Counted from the stretch's first letter, positions 24,914 to 35,163 are shown. The stretch is DNA of 64,000 nt from Sphaerotilus microaerophilus (GCF_023734135.1 NZ_AP025730.1:4650001-4714000); one strand, 5' to 3'. Notes: generated by a model not told the origin, from the sequence alone. Numbers and translations: made by a program.

Positions 24914-27259
24914 TCAGAACTTGTAGGTCCCCGTCAGCAGCACCATGCGACCCTTGCCGGGCACGTAGTGGCCGCGGTAGAGGTAGTCGGCATGGTGCTT
25001 GTCGGCCACGTTGGTGACATTGAGCTTGAAGGCCAGGTCGGCCGTCAGCTGGTACTCGCTCATCAGGTCCACCGTGGCGAAGGCGGGCGCCTTCAGGGTC
25101 GAGCCGGCCGCCAGGCCCACCGGCGCATCGGCGGCGCGCACGTTCACGCCGCCGCCCACGCGCAGCTTCGGGTCGACTCGGTAGGTGGTCCAGATCGTGC
25201 CGGAGACCTTTGGCGTCAGACCCGGGCGCGAGCCCACCGCTTCGGTGCCGGTGGCCCCGGAGGACGAATCCACCTCGGCCACCGGGATCCAGGCCAGCGA
25301 GCCGTAGACCTCCCAGGCCGGGTTGATGCGCCCAGTCAGGTCCAGTTCGACGCCGGCCGCGTGGCGCTCGCCGGAGAGCACGTAGTTGCAGCCGCTGACG
25401 GTGTCGGCATCCCGGTTGCGCTCGTTGTACTTGGTGGAGTGGAACAGCGCCACGCGCATGGTGGCCTGGCCGTCTGCCGCATCCAGCTTGGCGCCCAGCT
25501 CGATGTTGCGGCTGGACTCGGGCGCCGTCCGGGACGTGCCCGGGTCGTACTGGTAGGCATCTCCCGAGGTGTTGAACGAGGTCGCGTAGGACAGGTGGTA
25601 GGAGCTGTACGGCGTGGGCTGGAACAGCAGGCCGGCGCGCTTGCTCCACAGCGAATCGTCGCGCTTGAAGCGCGTGTTGGCCGGCACGTAGCAGGGGTTG
25701 GCCACCACCTGGCCGTTGACGGTCTGAGTCGGGTTGCCCGACGCGACGGTGGCCAGGTAGTCGCCCTGGAACTTGTCCCAGCGCAGCCCGGCCAGCACCT
25801 TCCACATCGGCGCCACCTGCACCAGGTCCTGGGCGTACACGCCCACGCCCTTGGCGGTGAACTCGCGGCTCCTGGTGATGACGCGGGTGCTCTCGTCCAC
25901 CCCGGCGCCGTCGCTGGGCGTACCCACCGTGGTGGCTGCCTTGGTGAGCGCGACCGCGCCGTAGTTGTTGAAGCGCTCGTGCGCCGCATCCACCCCGGAC
26001 TGCACCGCATGCTTCATGCCCAGCGCGTCGAACTTGCCGCTGTAGTCGCTCTGGACATACTTGGTGCGCATGTCCTGGATCTTCACGTTGTTGCCGCGGG
26101 TGAGCACGGCGGCGTCGCTGAAGGTCGCGTTCGTCGGCGGCTGGTTGCCCGCCAGGTCCGGATTGGTGTCGGCAAAGCGGATCGCGCTGGCACGCAGGTC
26201 GCGCTCGTACTCGGAGACGCGCGCCTGGGTGCGCAGCTCGCCGCCGTCGCGGAAGCGGTGCACGTGCAGCAGGGACAGGTAGTCCACCCCGCCGTGGTTG
26301 CGGTCACTCGCGGCGCCGTAGTAGTTCTTCGGGTCGGTGGTCCAGAGGTGGTTGGCGGTGGCGCTGCCCGACTCCAGCCAAGGCAGGCCGTAGTTGATGC
26401 CGTTGCGGTTCTTCAGGTGGTACAGGCCGACCTGGAACTCATTGGCCGTGCCGATGCCCCAGGCGTAGGTGGCGGCCAGGCCCTCCTTGTCGATGGTGTT
26501 GCCGGCGCCGTCGTTGTCGGCCAGGTTCGACATGGCGGCCACGCGCAGCGCGGCATCCTCGCCGGTCACCACGTTGAAGTCCGCCACCCCGCGCAGGTAG
26601 CTGTGCGAGCCCATCGTCACGTCAACCTGATTGCGATTGACCAGCTGCGGCTGCTTGCTGACCTGGTTGGCCGCGCCGCCCGTGGAACCGCGGCCGAACA
26701 GCATCGACGCCGAGCCGCGCAGCAGTTCCAGGCGGTCCCAGTTGAAGCTGTCGCGCTCGTAGAAGGCCGGATCGCGCATGCCGTCGATGAAGACGTCACC
26801 ACTGGACTGGAGCGAGAAGCCGCGCAGGCGGATGTCCTCCTCGCCCCCCTCGGCGGCCTGGAAGGCCACGCCGCCGGTGTTCTTCAGCGTGTCCTTCATC
26901 GTGTCCAGGTGCCGGTCGAGGATCAGCTTCTCGGTCACCACGGTGACGGACTGCGGCACGTCGCGCAGCTCCTGCCGGCCCTTGCCGATGCGGGTGGTTT
27001 CGGCCTTGAGCGTGTCCTTGCCCGCCGCCTCGCCACGGCCCTTGACCGTGATCTTGCGCAGCGTGGTGTCGCCAGGGGATACCACCGAAGCAGGGTCCGA
27101 TGCCGGTTCAGGCGACGAAGCCGCCACCGTCGGCGTCGGGGCCGGTGCGGCGAACGCGGCAGTCTGAGCCGACACCGAGCCGGTCAGACCGATGCCGGCC
27201 ACCAGCGCAGCCAGGGTCGTGGGACGCGGGAACGCGCAGCGAAGTTGGAGTCGAGCCAT
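24914..27259 (-). CDS. TonB-dependent siderophore receptor
   Basis: 781-aa outer-membrane receptor. It has a signal peptide (cleavage near SVSAQT), a TonB-box-like TLRKITVKG, a plug domain (RDVPQSVTVVTEKLILDR, DIRLRGFSL, LLRGSASMLFGRGSTGG) and a 22-strand barrel ending in the typical terminal Phe (TGTYKF). The sequence style is that of catecholate/ferrichrome-type siderophore receptors such as Fiu; the ligand is uncertain. A Fur box lies about 125 bp upstream, and hemP lies 205 bp upstream on the same strand. Confidence 0.93.
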   Translation of the reverse strand: MARLQLRCAFPRPTTLAALVAGIGLTGSVSAQTAAFAAPAPTPTVAASSPEPASDPASVVSPGDTTLRKITVKGRGEAAGKDTLKAETTRIGKGRQELRDVPQSVTVVTEKLILDRHLDTMKDTLKNTGGVAFQAAEGGEEDIRLRGFSLQSSGDVFIDGMRDPAFYERDSFNWDRLELLRGSASMLFGRGSTGGAANQVSKQPQLVNRNQVDVTMGSHSYLRGVADFNVVTGEDAALRVAAMSNLADNDGAGNTIDKEGLAATYAWGIGTANEFQVGLYHLKNRNGINYGLPWLESGSATANHLWTTDPKNYYGAASDRNHGGVDYLSLLHVHRFRDGGELRTQARVSEYERDLRASAIRFADTNPDLAGNQPPTNATFSDAAVLTRGNNVKIQDMRTKYVQSDYSGKFDALGMKHAVQSGVDAAHERFNNYGAVALTKAATTVGTPSDGAGVDESTRVITRSREFTAKGVGVYAQDLVQVAPMWKVLAGLRWDKFQGDYLATVASGNPTQTVNGQVVANPCYVPANTRFKRDDSLWSKRAGLLFQPTPYSSYHLSYATSFNTSGDAYQYDPGTSRTAPESSRNIELGAKLDAADGQATMRVALFHSTKYNERNRDADTVSGCNYVLSGERHAAGVELDLTGRINPAWEVYGSLAWIPVAEVDSSSGATGTEAVGSRPGLTPKVSGTIWTTYRVDPKLRVGGGVNVRAADAPVGLAAGSTLKAPAFATVDLMSEYQLTADLAFKLNVTNVADKHHADYLYRGHYVPGKGRMVLLTGTYKF

Positions 27260-27384
27260 GTTGGAGCCATCTGGAAACTGTCAGGAACCCAACCCCGGCA
27301 TCGGGCGCCCGGGGCTCTGGATCATTGCGGGGCAGGAGCAGAACCTGCACTTGACCTGGCTGATGGCTCGGCCGCGTTAGCTAA

Positions 27385-27399
27385 TGATAACCATTCTTA
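27385..27399. promoter_or_regulatory. Fur box upstream of the siderophore receptor
   Basis: TGATAACCATTCTTA matches the 7-1-7 Fur consensus TGATAAT-N-ATTATCA at 11 of 14 positions. It is in the hemP/receptor gap, 125 bp before the receptor start, in unusually AT-rich sequence. It predicts repression of receptor-tonB-exbB-exbD by iron-loaded Fur. Confidence 0.8.
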
Positions 27400-27464
27400 T
27401 TACGATTTATGGCAATTGAAGTGGATCCGTGGCAACGCCACAACGTCAGCTCGATTGACCGGTT

Positions 27465-27734
27465 TCACTTGGTGAGGATCAGTTTGCCCAGCGCGGTCTG
27501 ACGCAGGCGGTAGACCATGCCCTCGTGCTCAATCTCGACCTCCTTCGCCATACCAAGCAACTCACGGCTGGACCAGCGGCGCGCGCCCGACGCTGGCAGT
27601 GGCAGCGGGGAGGCAAGCGAGGAAGCAGGCAGAGACAGGGACGCAGGGCGTTGGCCAGCAGCATCGCGCTGCAACTCGGCAGGTCGATCGCCCGACACCA
27701 GCCCGGCTTGTAGGTGAGCAGTCATGTCAACCAT
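27465..27734 (-). CDS. hemP: hemin uptake protein HemP
   Basis: 89 aa from ATG 27734 (ATG 27725 is possible). The C-terminal HemP signature is clear: RELLGMAKEVEIEHEG followed by YRLRQTALGKLILTK. The N-terminal half is low-complexity and variable. HemP is a small Fur-regulated protein encoded beside haem or siderophore receptors; in some Burkholderiales it is needed for haem uptake, acting at the level of receptor expression. It precedes the receptor here. Upstream sequence holds only a weak Fur-like site. Confidence 0.85.
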   Translation of the reverse strand: MVDMTAHLQAGLVSGDRPAELQRDAAGQRPASLSLPASSLASPLPLPASGARRWSSRELLGMAKEVEIEHEGMVYRLRQTALGKLILTK

Positions 27735-27885
27735 TGTAATGCGATTGATTCGTATTTCGTTAATTGGCACTGGGCCGGTGACACCACCGCCCCCCCTCCC
27801 CGCGCATCGCGCCCCATGTGACCTACCCCCTGGGGTCAAGAGCCCCGTTGCGAGGATCAGCCGACGTATTGATCGAACGACTTTG

Positions 27886-27922
27886 ATAGCAAACGGCTAT
27901 TGATGAAGATCGCAATGCCAAT
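27886..27922 (+). promoter_or_regulatory. OxyR-like binding site upstream of ahpC
   Basis: ATAG-N7-CTAT at 27886-27900 is a perfect OxyR half of the ATAG-N7-CTAT-N7-ATAG-N7-CTAT consensus. At the expected spacing the second half is poor (GATC, then CAAT at 27919). It lies about 80-115 bp before the ahpC start, where OxyR activates ahp genes in many proteobacteria. Confidence 0.5.
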
Positions 27923-28001
27923 TGGCGCGGTGGTCAGCGACCCCCTAAGATTCATCCATCGCAACGCTCAACCGAGCAATTTTTCCACCCTAGGAGCACT
28001 G

Positions 28002-28577
28002 ATGAGCCTGATCAACACCCAAGTCCAGCCGTTCAAGACCACCGCCTTCGTCAACCGTGCCGGCAAGGGCGAGTTCATCGAAGTCACCGACGAGAGCCTG
28101 AAGGGCAAGTGGTCCGTGCTGATCTTCATGCCGGCCGCCTTCACCTTCAATTGCCCGACCGAGATCGAAGACGCCGCCGACAACTACGCCGCCTTCCAGG
28201 CCGCCGGTACCGAGGTCTACATCGTCACCACCGACACGCATTTCTCGCACAAGGTGTGGCACGAAACCTCCCCGGCCGTCGGCAAGGCCAAGTTCCCGCT
28301 GGTGGGCGACCCGACGCACGCCCTGACCAACGCCTTCGGCGTGCACATCCCGGAAGAAGGCCTGGCCCTGCGCGGCACGTTCGTGATCAATCCGGATGGC
28401 GTGATCAAGACGATGGAAGTGCACAGCAACGAAATCGCCCGCGACGTGTCGGAGACCCTGCGCAAGCTGAAGGCCGCCCAGTACACCGCCGCCCACCCTG
28501 GCCAGGTCTGCCCGGCCAAGTGGAAGGAAGGCGCCAAAACCCTGGCTCCGTCGCTGGACCTGGTCGGCAAGATCTGA
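28002..28577 (+). CDS. ahpC: alkyl hydroperoxide reductase subunit C (peroxiredoxin)
   Basis: 191-aa typical 2-Cys peroxiredoxin. Peroxidatic Cys51 is in FTFNCPTE and resolving Cys170 in GQVCPAKW. ATG 28002 has a good AGGAG ribosome-binding site. It reduces hydrogen peroxide and alkyl peroxides with electrons from AhpF. FTFNCPTE has Asn where FTFVCPTE is usual, immediately before the peroxidatic Cys; a mild oddity. ahpF follows after 230 bp containing an extragenic repeat. Confidence 0.97.
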   Translation: MSLINTQVQPFKTTAFVNRAGKGEFIEVTDESLKGKWSVLIFMPAAFTFNCPTEIEDAADNYAAFQAAGTEVYIVTTDTHFSHKVWHETSPAVGKAKFPLVGDPTHALTNAFGVHIPEEGLALRGTFVINPDGVIKTMEVHSNEIARDVSETLRKLKAAQYTAAHPGQVCPAKWKEGAKTLAPSLDLVGKI

Positions 28578-28590
28578 ACTTGACCCCCCC

Positions 28591-28665
28591 CCTACGCGCT
28601 TCGCGCGCCCCCTCAAGGGGGCACCGCCAGCGGCCCGGCAAAGCCGGTTCCGCGGCGGTTGCTGG
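28591..28665. repeat. GC-rich extragenic palindromic repeat between ahpC and ahpF
   Basis: A composite element: CGCG-CTT-CGCG (28595-28605), then GCCCCC-TCAA-GGGGGC (28607-28622), then GGCAAAGCCGGTTCCGCGG. From memory of sequence style, such hairpin blocks are common downstream of genes in Comamonadaceae and relatives. Only this copy was noticed in the window. Confidence 0.6.
28607..28622. terminator. strong hairpin downstream of ahpC, possible attenuator/terminator
   Basis: A perfect 6-bp G/C stem with a TCAA loop lies 30 bp after the ahpC stop, with no T-run. It may stabilise the ahpC transcript and lower read-through into ahpF. Inference from sequence alone. Confidence 0.4.
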
Positions 28666-28807
28666 GCGGGGCCACGCCGTTCTGCCCTGGCCTGACATCG
28701 TGATCAGGCCCCGCTGAAAGCGTCCCGCGGCCCGCCGCCGGGGGCTTTCAATGGGGTCGGAACGACCACGCCCGATTGAAAGCATCTCCGCTGCAAAGGA
28801 CCGCACC

Positions 28808-30373
28808 ATGTTGGACGACAGCACCAAGGGCCAATTGGCCGCTTACTTTGAACGCATCACCCAGCCCGTCGAGCTGATCGCCAGCCTCGACGACTCGCCC
28901 GGCGGCGCCGACATCCGCGAGCTGATCACCGAAATTGCCGCGATCGCCCCGGCCAAGATCGCCGTCCGCTTCGACGGCCAGTTCGAGCGCCGACCCAGCT
29001 TCCAGATCACCCGCGTCGGTCACGACATGGGTGTGCACTTCGCCGCCCTGCCGATGGGCCACGAGTTCACCTCGCTGCTGCTGGCGCTGCTGTGGGCCGG
29101 CGGCCACCCGCCCAAGGTGGAGCCGGAGGTCATCGAGCAGATCAAGGCACTGGAAGGCAACTTCGCCTTCGACACCTGGATGAGCCTGACCTGCCACAAC
29201 TGCCCGGACGTGGTCCAGGCGCTGAACCTGATGGCGGTGCTCAACCCCCGCGTGCGCCACGTCGCCATCGACGGCGGGCTGTTCCAGGACGAGGTCGAAC
29301 GCCGCCAGATCATGGCCGTGCCCAAGACCGAACTGAACGGCGCCGACTTCGCCAGCGGCCGCATCGAGCTGGGCGAGATCCTGGCCAAGATCGACACCGG
29401 TGCCGCCCAGCGCGAAGCCGCCAAGCTCAGCCAGAAGGCCCCCTACGAGGTGCTGATCATCGGTGGCGGCCCGGCCGGCGCCGCCGCGGCGGTCTACGCC
29501 GCACGCAAGGGCATCCGCACCGGCATCGTGGCCGAGCGCTTTGGCGGCCAGACCATGGACACGCTGGCCATCGAGAACTTCATCTCCGTGCTCGAGACCG
29601 AAGGGCCCAAGTTCTCCGCCGCGCTGGAAGCCCACGTGCGCCACTACGGCGTGGACATCACCACGCTGCAGCGTGTGGCCAAGCTGGAGCCCGCGGCCCA
29701 GGCCGGCGGCTACGCCACGGTGACGCTGGACAACGGCGCGCGGCTCTTGGGCCGCAGCGTCATCCTGGCCACCGGTGCGCGCTGGCGCAACATGAACGTG
29801 CCCGGCGAGGCCGAGTACCGCACCAAGGGCGTGGCCTACTGCCCGCACTGCGACGGCCCGCTGTTCAAGGGCCGTGACGTGGCGGTGATCGGCGGCGGCA
29901 ACTCCGGCATCGAGGCGGCCATCGACCTGGCCGGCGTCGTCAGGAGCGTCACGGTGCTGGAATTCATGGACCAGCTCAAGGCCGACCAGGTGCTGGTGGA
30001 CAAGCTCAAGAGCCTGCCCAACGTGACCGTGCACCTGAACGCGCAGACCACCGAGGTGGTCGGCGACGGCCAGAAGATGACCGGCCTGAAGTGGAAGGAC
30101 CGCGTGACCGGCGAGGAGCAGCACGCCGCCCTGGCGGGGGTGTTCGTGCAGATCGGCCTGGTGCCCAACACCGAGTTCCTCAAGGGCACGCTGGAGCTGA
30201 GCCGCTTCGGCGAGATCATCGTCGACGCCAAGTGCCACACCAGCGCCCACGGCATCTTCGGCGCCGGCGACGCGACCACCGTGCCCTACAAGCAGATCAT
30301 CATCGCCACCGGCGAGGGTGCGAAGGCGGCGCTGAGCGCCTTCGACTACCTGATCCGAAACCCGGCGGTCTGA
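28808..30373 (+). CDS. ahpF: alkyl hydroperoxide reductase subunit F
   Basis: 521 aa, the usual AhpF length. FAD/NADH-dependent disulphide reductase that regenerates AhpC. The N-terminal tandem thioredoxin-like domain has redox pair TCHNC, the FAD-binding motif is [19 protein letters not shown], the thioredoxin-reductase-like centre is YCPHC, the NADH-binding motif is [17 protein letters not shown], and the C-terminal FAD motif is HGIFGAGD. The start is at ATG 28808, [10 protein letters not shown]. All redox centres are intact. Confidence 0.97.
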   Translation: MLDDSTKGQLAAYFERITQPVELIASLDDSPGGADIRELITEIAAIAPAKIAVRFDGQFERRPSFQITRVGHDMGVHFAALPMGHEFTSLLLALLWAGGHPPKVEPEVIEQIKALEGNFAFDTWMSLTCHNCPDVVQALNLMAVLNPRVRHVAIDGGLFQDEVERRQIMAVPKTELNGADFASGRIELGEILAKIDTGAAQREAAKLSQKAPYEVLIIGGGPAGAAAAVYAARKGIRTGIVAERFGGQTMDTLAIENFISVLETEGPKFSAALEAHVRHYGVDITTLQRVAKLEPAAQAGGYATVTLDNGARLLGRSVILATGARWRNMNVPGEAEYRTKGVAYCPHCDGPLFKGRDVAVIGGGNSGIEAAIDLAGVVRSVTVLEFMDQLKADQVLVDKLKSLPNVTVHLNAQTTEVVGDGQKMTGLKWKDRVTGEEQHAALAGVFVQIGLVPNTEFLKGTLELSRFGEIIVDAKCHTSAHGIFGAGDATTVPYKQIIIATGEGAKAALSAFDYLIRNPAV

Positions 30374-30467
30374 ACCCAGCGGCGCTGCAGCCGGCTCCCC
30401 AACCGGTCGCAGTGCTGGCGGGGCTTGTCGACAGCGGTTGGGGCCCGCTGCTGGCCCCGGCCCTGGG

Positions 30468-30704
30468 TCAGGCCACGCAGGCCATCAGCAACGCCGACGC
30501 GGGCCGGGCGGCGCCATCGCAGGGGCAGGTGCCCCCACAAGCGCCTGCGGCGGTCTCGAAGGCCGCCCGGGCATGCGACAGGCATTGCCCGCAGCGCGTG
30601 CCCACATGCAGCACCCGCTGCAGATCCTCGAACGAATCGCAGCCGCTGCGCACCTCGCGGGCGATGTCGCGGTCGGAGACTCGGTGGCAGACGCAGACGA
30701 TCAT
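30468..30704 (-). CDS. bfd: bacterioferritin-associated ferredoxin Bfd
   Basis: 78-aa [2Fe-2S] protein with cluster ligands Cys4, Cys6, Cys38 and Cys41 (IVCVCHRVSD and GTRCGQC) in the BFD-like fold. Bfd reduces iron in bacterioferritin so that it can be released under iron limitation. A Fur box lies 56 bp upstream, which fits induction in low iron. It follows bfr on the same strand with 146 bp between them. Confidence 0.93.
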   Translation of the reverse strand: MIVCVCHRVSDRDIAREVRSGCDSFEDLQRVLHVGTRCGQCLSHARAAFETAAGACGGTCPCDGAARPASALLMACVA

Positions 30705-30759
30705 GGTTCCATCACTCGGTTGGGGGCGGGACCAAGCCGCACAATGGGATCGACTTTAA

Positions 30760-30774
30760 TAAGAATTATTCTCA
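30760..30774. promoter_or_regulatory. Fur box upstream of bfd
   Basis: On the minus strand TGAGAATAATTCTTA matches the 7-1-7 Fur consensus at 11 of 14 positions. It lies between bfr and bfd, 56 bp before the bfd start, so bfd probably has its own iron-repressed promoter independent of bfr. Confidence 0.8.
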
Positions 30775-30850
30775 TCAACAAGTCGAACACCGATGTCCCT
30801 CCCCGGGATGGGGAAAGGCGTCCGCATCTGCCGGCACCGGAACTGGCCGG

Positions 30851-31327
30851 TCAGCTCGCCTCGCCCATCTGCGACTGCAGCCAGTTGGCCTCGCCGACCT
30901 TGTCCACCAGGCCGATCTGGGTCTCCAACCAGTCGATGTGCTCCTCGGTGTCATCGAGGATGTGCTGCAGCACGCCGCGCGAGACGAAGTCGCGCACGCT
31001 TTCGCAATAAGCGATGCCTTCCTTGAGGTCGGCCTGCGCGCCCTGCTCGATCTTCAGGTTGCAGTGCAGCATCTCGACGGCGGTCTCGCCGATGAGCAGC
31101 TTGCCCAGGTCCTGCAGGTTGGGCAGGCCGTCGAGCATCAGGATGCGGTCCATCAGCAGGTCGGCATGCTTCATCTCTTCGATGGACTCGTCGTGCTCGT
31201 GCTTGGCCAGACGGTTGAAACCCCAGTTCTTCAGCATGCGGTAGTGCAGGAAGTACTGGTTGATGGCGGTGAGCTCGTTCTTGAGCTGCCGGTTCAGGTG
31301 CTCGATGACTTTGGGGTCGCCTTGCAT
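30851..31327 (-). CDS. bfr: bacterioferritin
   Basis: 158 aa, the standard length. Haem-containing 24-mer iron store. Ferroxidase ligands Glu18, Glu51 and His54 and the haem-ligand Met52 are in place ([16 protein letters not shown] and [16 protein letters not shown]). ATG 31327 starts the conserved sequence; the frame runs further upstream without similarity. No Fur box is visible before bfr, in contrast to bfd. Confidence 0.97.
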   Translation of the reverse strand: MQGDPKVIEHLNRQLKNELTAINQYFLHYRMLKNWGFNRLAKHEHDESIEEMKHADLLMDRILMLDGLPNLQDLGKLLIGETAVEMLHCNLKIEQGAQADLKEGIAYCESVRDFVSRGVLQHILDDTEEHIDWLETQIGLVDKVGEANWLQSQMGEAS

Positions 31328-31553
31328 GGACGCGCTCCTGGCTGGAAGTTGCGGGGCAGCACTGCCGAGATCCTGCGCGGGGCAGGTGTACTCGACATCG
31401 CATTGTGGTCCAGCTTGGCCAGGCCTGCAGGCGCGCCGCGGCATCGCCACCAGCATCGACATCGGCTGCTGATCTTGTCAACGGCGCGGCGGCGCCCTAC
31501 GCTGGCGGCTGCGGACAGCCCGGGGGGCGCGGGCTGCCACCTGGAGGTGGGTC

Positions 31554-32789
31554 ATGCGCGGCATCCTGGGAATTTGCGGCAGTCCAACCACAGCAGCGGC
31601 GGCAGCAGCAAGCTGCCCGAGCGACGGCTCGAGCCGCCTGTTGCGGCTGCTGGCCAGCACGGCGCTGGCCCTGGCCTGCGGCGGCTGGGCCGGCTGCGCC
31701 CAGGCACCGCCCCCCAGGCCCGAGTCCCTGTTCCACGACGCCTGGTTCGAGGCCCGCGCGCCGGTGCCGGACACGGCCGCGCTGCTGGCGCTGAGCGAGC
31801 CGATGCGCCACTTCCTGCGTAGCGAGAGCGGCCTGCAGCCCCGTGCCGCCCAGCGCGAGCGCGCACTGCTCGAAGCCCTGCAGCGCGACGGCAAGCTGCG
31901 CCTGGAGTACGACGGCAGCCGCACCCGCACGGCTGCGCAGGCCTTCGAGGCCCGCGCCGGCAACTGCCTGTCGCTGGTGCTGATGACGGCGGCGCTGGCG
32001 CGGGAAATGAACCTGCAGGTGACCTTCCAGCTCGTCGAGGCCGATCTCCAATGGAGCCGCCGCGGCGCGCTGCTGCTGGGCAGTCAGCACGTAAACCTGC
32101 GGCTGGGCGCGGCGGCCTCCGCCGACCGGCGCCTGCTGGTGCAGCACGAGCTGATCGTCGACTTCCTGCCACCCGAGGACCTGCAGCGCCGGCGGGTCCA
32201 GCCCATCGACGAGGCACGGGTGCTGGCGATGTACCTCAACAACCGCGCCGCCGAGCACCTGGCCGACGGCCGGCTGGACGACGCCTATGCCCACGCCCGC
32301 GCCGCCCTGCGCGCCGACCCCGGCCACATCCCGGCCTACCGCACGCTGGGCGTTACCTACGGGCGGCGCGGTGCCCGGGCCGAGGCGGTGGCCACCCTGG
32401 AGGCGGCCCGGCGGCTGGCGCCTGCGGATCTCGCCACCCTGTCCAACCTGGTCGTCGCGCTGCGCCGCCAGGGCGACCTCGCCCGGGCCGACGCCATGGC
32501 CGCGGAACTGGCCCGCCTGGAGCCCGATCCGCCCCTGGCCGCCTACGAGCGCGGCCTGGCCGCCCTGGGCGAAGGCAACGCCGCTGCCGCCGTGAACCAC
32601 TTTGAACGGGAGCTGCAGCGCAACCCCGACCAGCCCGAGGTACACCATGCGCTGGCCATCGCGCTGTTCCGGCTGGGAGAGCGCGAGGCCTCACGCCGCC
32701 ACTTGGCCGAAGCCGAGCAGCTCGGCACCAGCCCCGAGGCGCGCCGGCGCTACGCCGCCAAGCTGGAGTGGCTGCGCCAACTGCCCTGA
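31554..32789 (+). CDS. TPR lipoprotein with a transglutaminase-like/papain-like N-terminal domain
   Basis: 411 aa with an excellent ribosome-binding site (GGAGGTG) at ATG 31554. The N-terminus carries a late hydrophobic stretch and Cys (LLASTALALACGGWAGC), probably a lipoprotein signal. Residues about 60-220 hold ARAGNCLSLVLMTAALAREM, reminiscent of the Cys motif of transglutaminase-like proteases, followed by a His (SQHVNLRL) and an Asp (LIVDFLPPED) that could complete a Cys-His-Asp triad. The C-terminal half has about four TPR repeats (residues 225-385). It lies just upstream of tgt. The function is unknown; a periplasmic scaffold or peptidase is a guess. Confidence 0.75.
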   Translation: MRGILGICGSPTTAAAAAASCPSDGSSRLLRLLASTALALACGGWAGCAQAPPPRPESLFHDAWFEARAPVPDTAALLALSEPMRHFLRSESGLQPRAAQRERALLEALQRDGKLRLEYDGSRTRTAAQAFEARAGNCLSLVLMTAALAREMNLQVTFQLVEADLQWSRRGALLLGSQHVNLRLGAAASADRRLLVQHELIVDFLPPEDLQRRRVQPIDEARVLAMYLNNRAAEHLADGRLDDAYAHARAALRADPGHIPAYRTLGVTYGRRGARAEAVATLEAARRLAPADLATLSNLVVALRRQGDLARADAMAAELARLEPDPPLAAYERGLAALGEGNAAAAVNHFERELQRNPDQPEVHHALAIALFRLGEREASRRHLAEAEQLGTSPEARRRYAAKLEWLRQLP

Positions 32790-32804
32790 CCAGGCCGGAC
32801 CTGA

Positions 32805-33971
<1,167 letters not shown>

Positions 33972-34042
33972 CCTCGCCCCTCCGAATAGAGGCAGACCCA
34001 GCCAACTTGCGGCAGGTCAATCCGGTGCGTTCCGGTGAAACA

Positions 34043-34082
34043 ATGCGAACGATTCTTGTTAATATGCGCGAATCGTTCGCAT
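34043..34082 (+). promoter_or_regulatory. 13-bp perfect inverted repeat in the fbpA leader
   Basis: Arms ATGCGAACGATTC (34043-34055) and its exact reverse complement (34070-34082) flank a 14-bp spacer, ending 37 bp before the preferred fbpA start. It could be a dimeric operator or, in RNA, a leader hairpin. Each arm overlaps a weak (8 of 14) Fur-like match. Perfect arms of this length are unlikely by chance. Confidence 0.65.
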
Positions 34083-34119
34083 CGCCATGCGCCATCCTCC
34101 CTTGCCCCGGATCCCTGCC

Positions 34120-35163
34120 ATGCCCCGTCGTTCGCTCTTCACCCTCGCGGCCCCCGCTGCCCTGGTCACCGCGCTGATCGCGGCGGTTGCTGCTCCGGCC
34201 GCCGTGGCCCAGGAGAAGGTGCTCAACATCTACTCTGCCCGCCACTACCAGACCGACGAGGCTCTGTACGCCAATTTCACCAAGGCCACCGGCATCAAGC
34301 TCAACCGCATCGACGGCAAGGAGGACGAGCTGGTCGAGCGCATCCGCAACGAAGGCGCCGCCAGCCCGGCCGACATCCTGATCACCGTCGATGCATCCCG
34401 TCTGCAGGTGGCCGACCAGATGGGGTTGTTCCAGCCGGTGTCCTCCAGGCTGCTGGAGGAGCGTGTGCCGGCCAACCTGCGCACGCCGACCTGGTACTCG
34501 TTCTCGACCCGCGCCCGGGTGATCGTCTACAACAAGGTGGCCGTCAAACGCGAGCAGGTGCAGAGCTACGAGGACCTGGCCGGCCCGGCGCTCAAGGGCC
34601 AGGTCTGCATGCGCTCGGGCTCGCACCCCTACAACCTGTCGCTGGGCGGCGCGCTCATCGCCCACGACGGCGAGGCGAAGACCGAGGCCTGGGCGAAGGG
34701 CCTGGTGGCCAACTTCGCCCGCGCGCCCAAGGGCGGTGACACCGACCAGATCAAGGCCGTGGCCGCTGGTGAATGCGGCGTGACCATCTCCAACACCTAC
34801 TACGTAGTGCGCATGATGCGTTCCACCAAGCCGGACGAGCAGGCCGCGATGCGCGCCGTCGGCATCGTGTGGCCCAACCAGGCCAGCTGGGGCACGCACG
34901 TCAACGTCTCCGGTGCCGGGGTGCTGAAGCACGCGCCCAACCGTGCCGCTGCCGTCCAGTTCCTGGAGTACCTGGCCAGCAACGAGGCGCAGGGCTACTT
35001 CGCCAACGGCAACAACGAATGGCCGGTGGTCAAGGGCGCCGTGGCGGCCAACCGCGAGCTGGAGTCGCTGGGCACGTTCAAGGCCGACGCGATGCCGATC
35101 GGCGACATCGCCAGGTTCACCTCCGCCGCCCAGAAGGCCTTCGACCGCGCCGGCTGGAAGTGA
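34120..35163 (+). CDS. fbpA: periplasmic ferric-iron-binding protein (FbpA/FutA family)
   Basis: 347 aa from ATG 34120, which directly precedes a classical signal peptide (PRRSLFTLAAPAALVTALIA, cleavage near AVAQEK) and has GGAT upstream; ATG 34087 would add 11 residues. The mature protein starts VLNIYSARHYQTDEALY and contains the adjacent Tyr pair in ISNTYYVVRMM that ligates Fe3+ in this family. It delivers iron to an FbpBC-type permease; the fitting fbpB and fbpC genes are 6 kb downstream in this window. Confidence 0.93.
   Translation: MPRRSLFTLAAPAALVTALIAAVAAPAAVAQEKVLNIYSARHYQTDEALYANFTKATGIKLNRIDGKEDELVERIRNEGAASPADILITVDASRLQVADQMGLFQPVSSRLLEERVPANLRTPTWYSFSTRARVIVYNKVAVKREQVQSYEDLAGPALKGQVCMRSGSHPYNLSLGGALIAHDGEAKTEAWAKGLVANFARAPKGGDTDQIKAVAAGECGVTISNTYYVVRMMRSTKPDEQAAMRAVGIVWPNQASWGTHVNVSGAGVLKHAPNRAAAVQFLEYLASNEAQGYFANGNNEWPVVKGAVAANRELESLGTFKADAMPIGDIARFTSAAQKAFDRAGWK

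Noticed and set aside
24425..27475. Plus-strand frame of about 1016 codons over tonB and the receptor
   Set aside because: Antisense shadow with Gly/Val/His-rich low-complexity sequence; the minus-strand genes have clear families, signal peptide and Fur box.
27735..27760. Fur box directly upstream of hemP
   Set aside because: The best 7-1-7 alignment reaches only about 8 of 14 positions, near background compared with the three clear Fur boxes.
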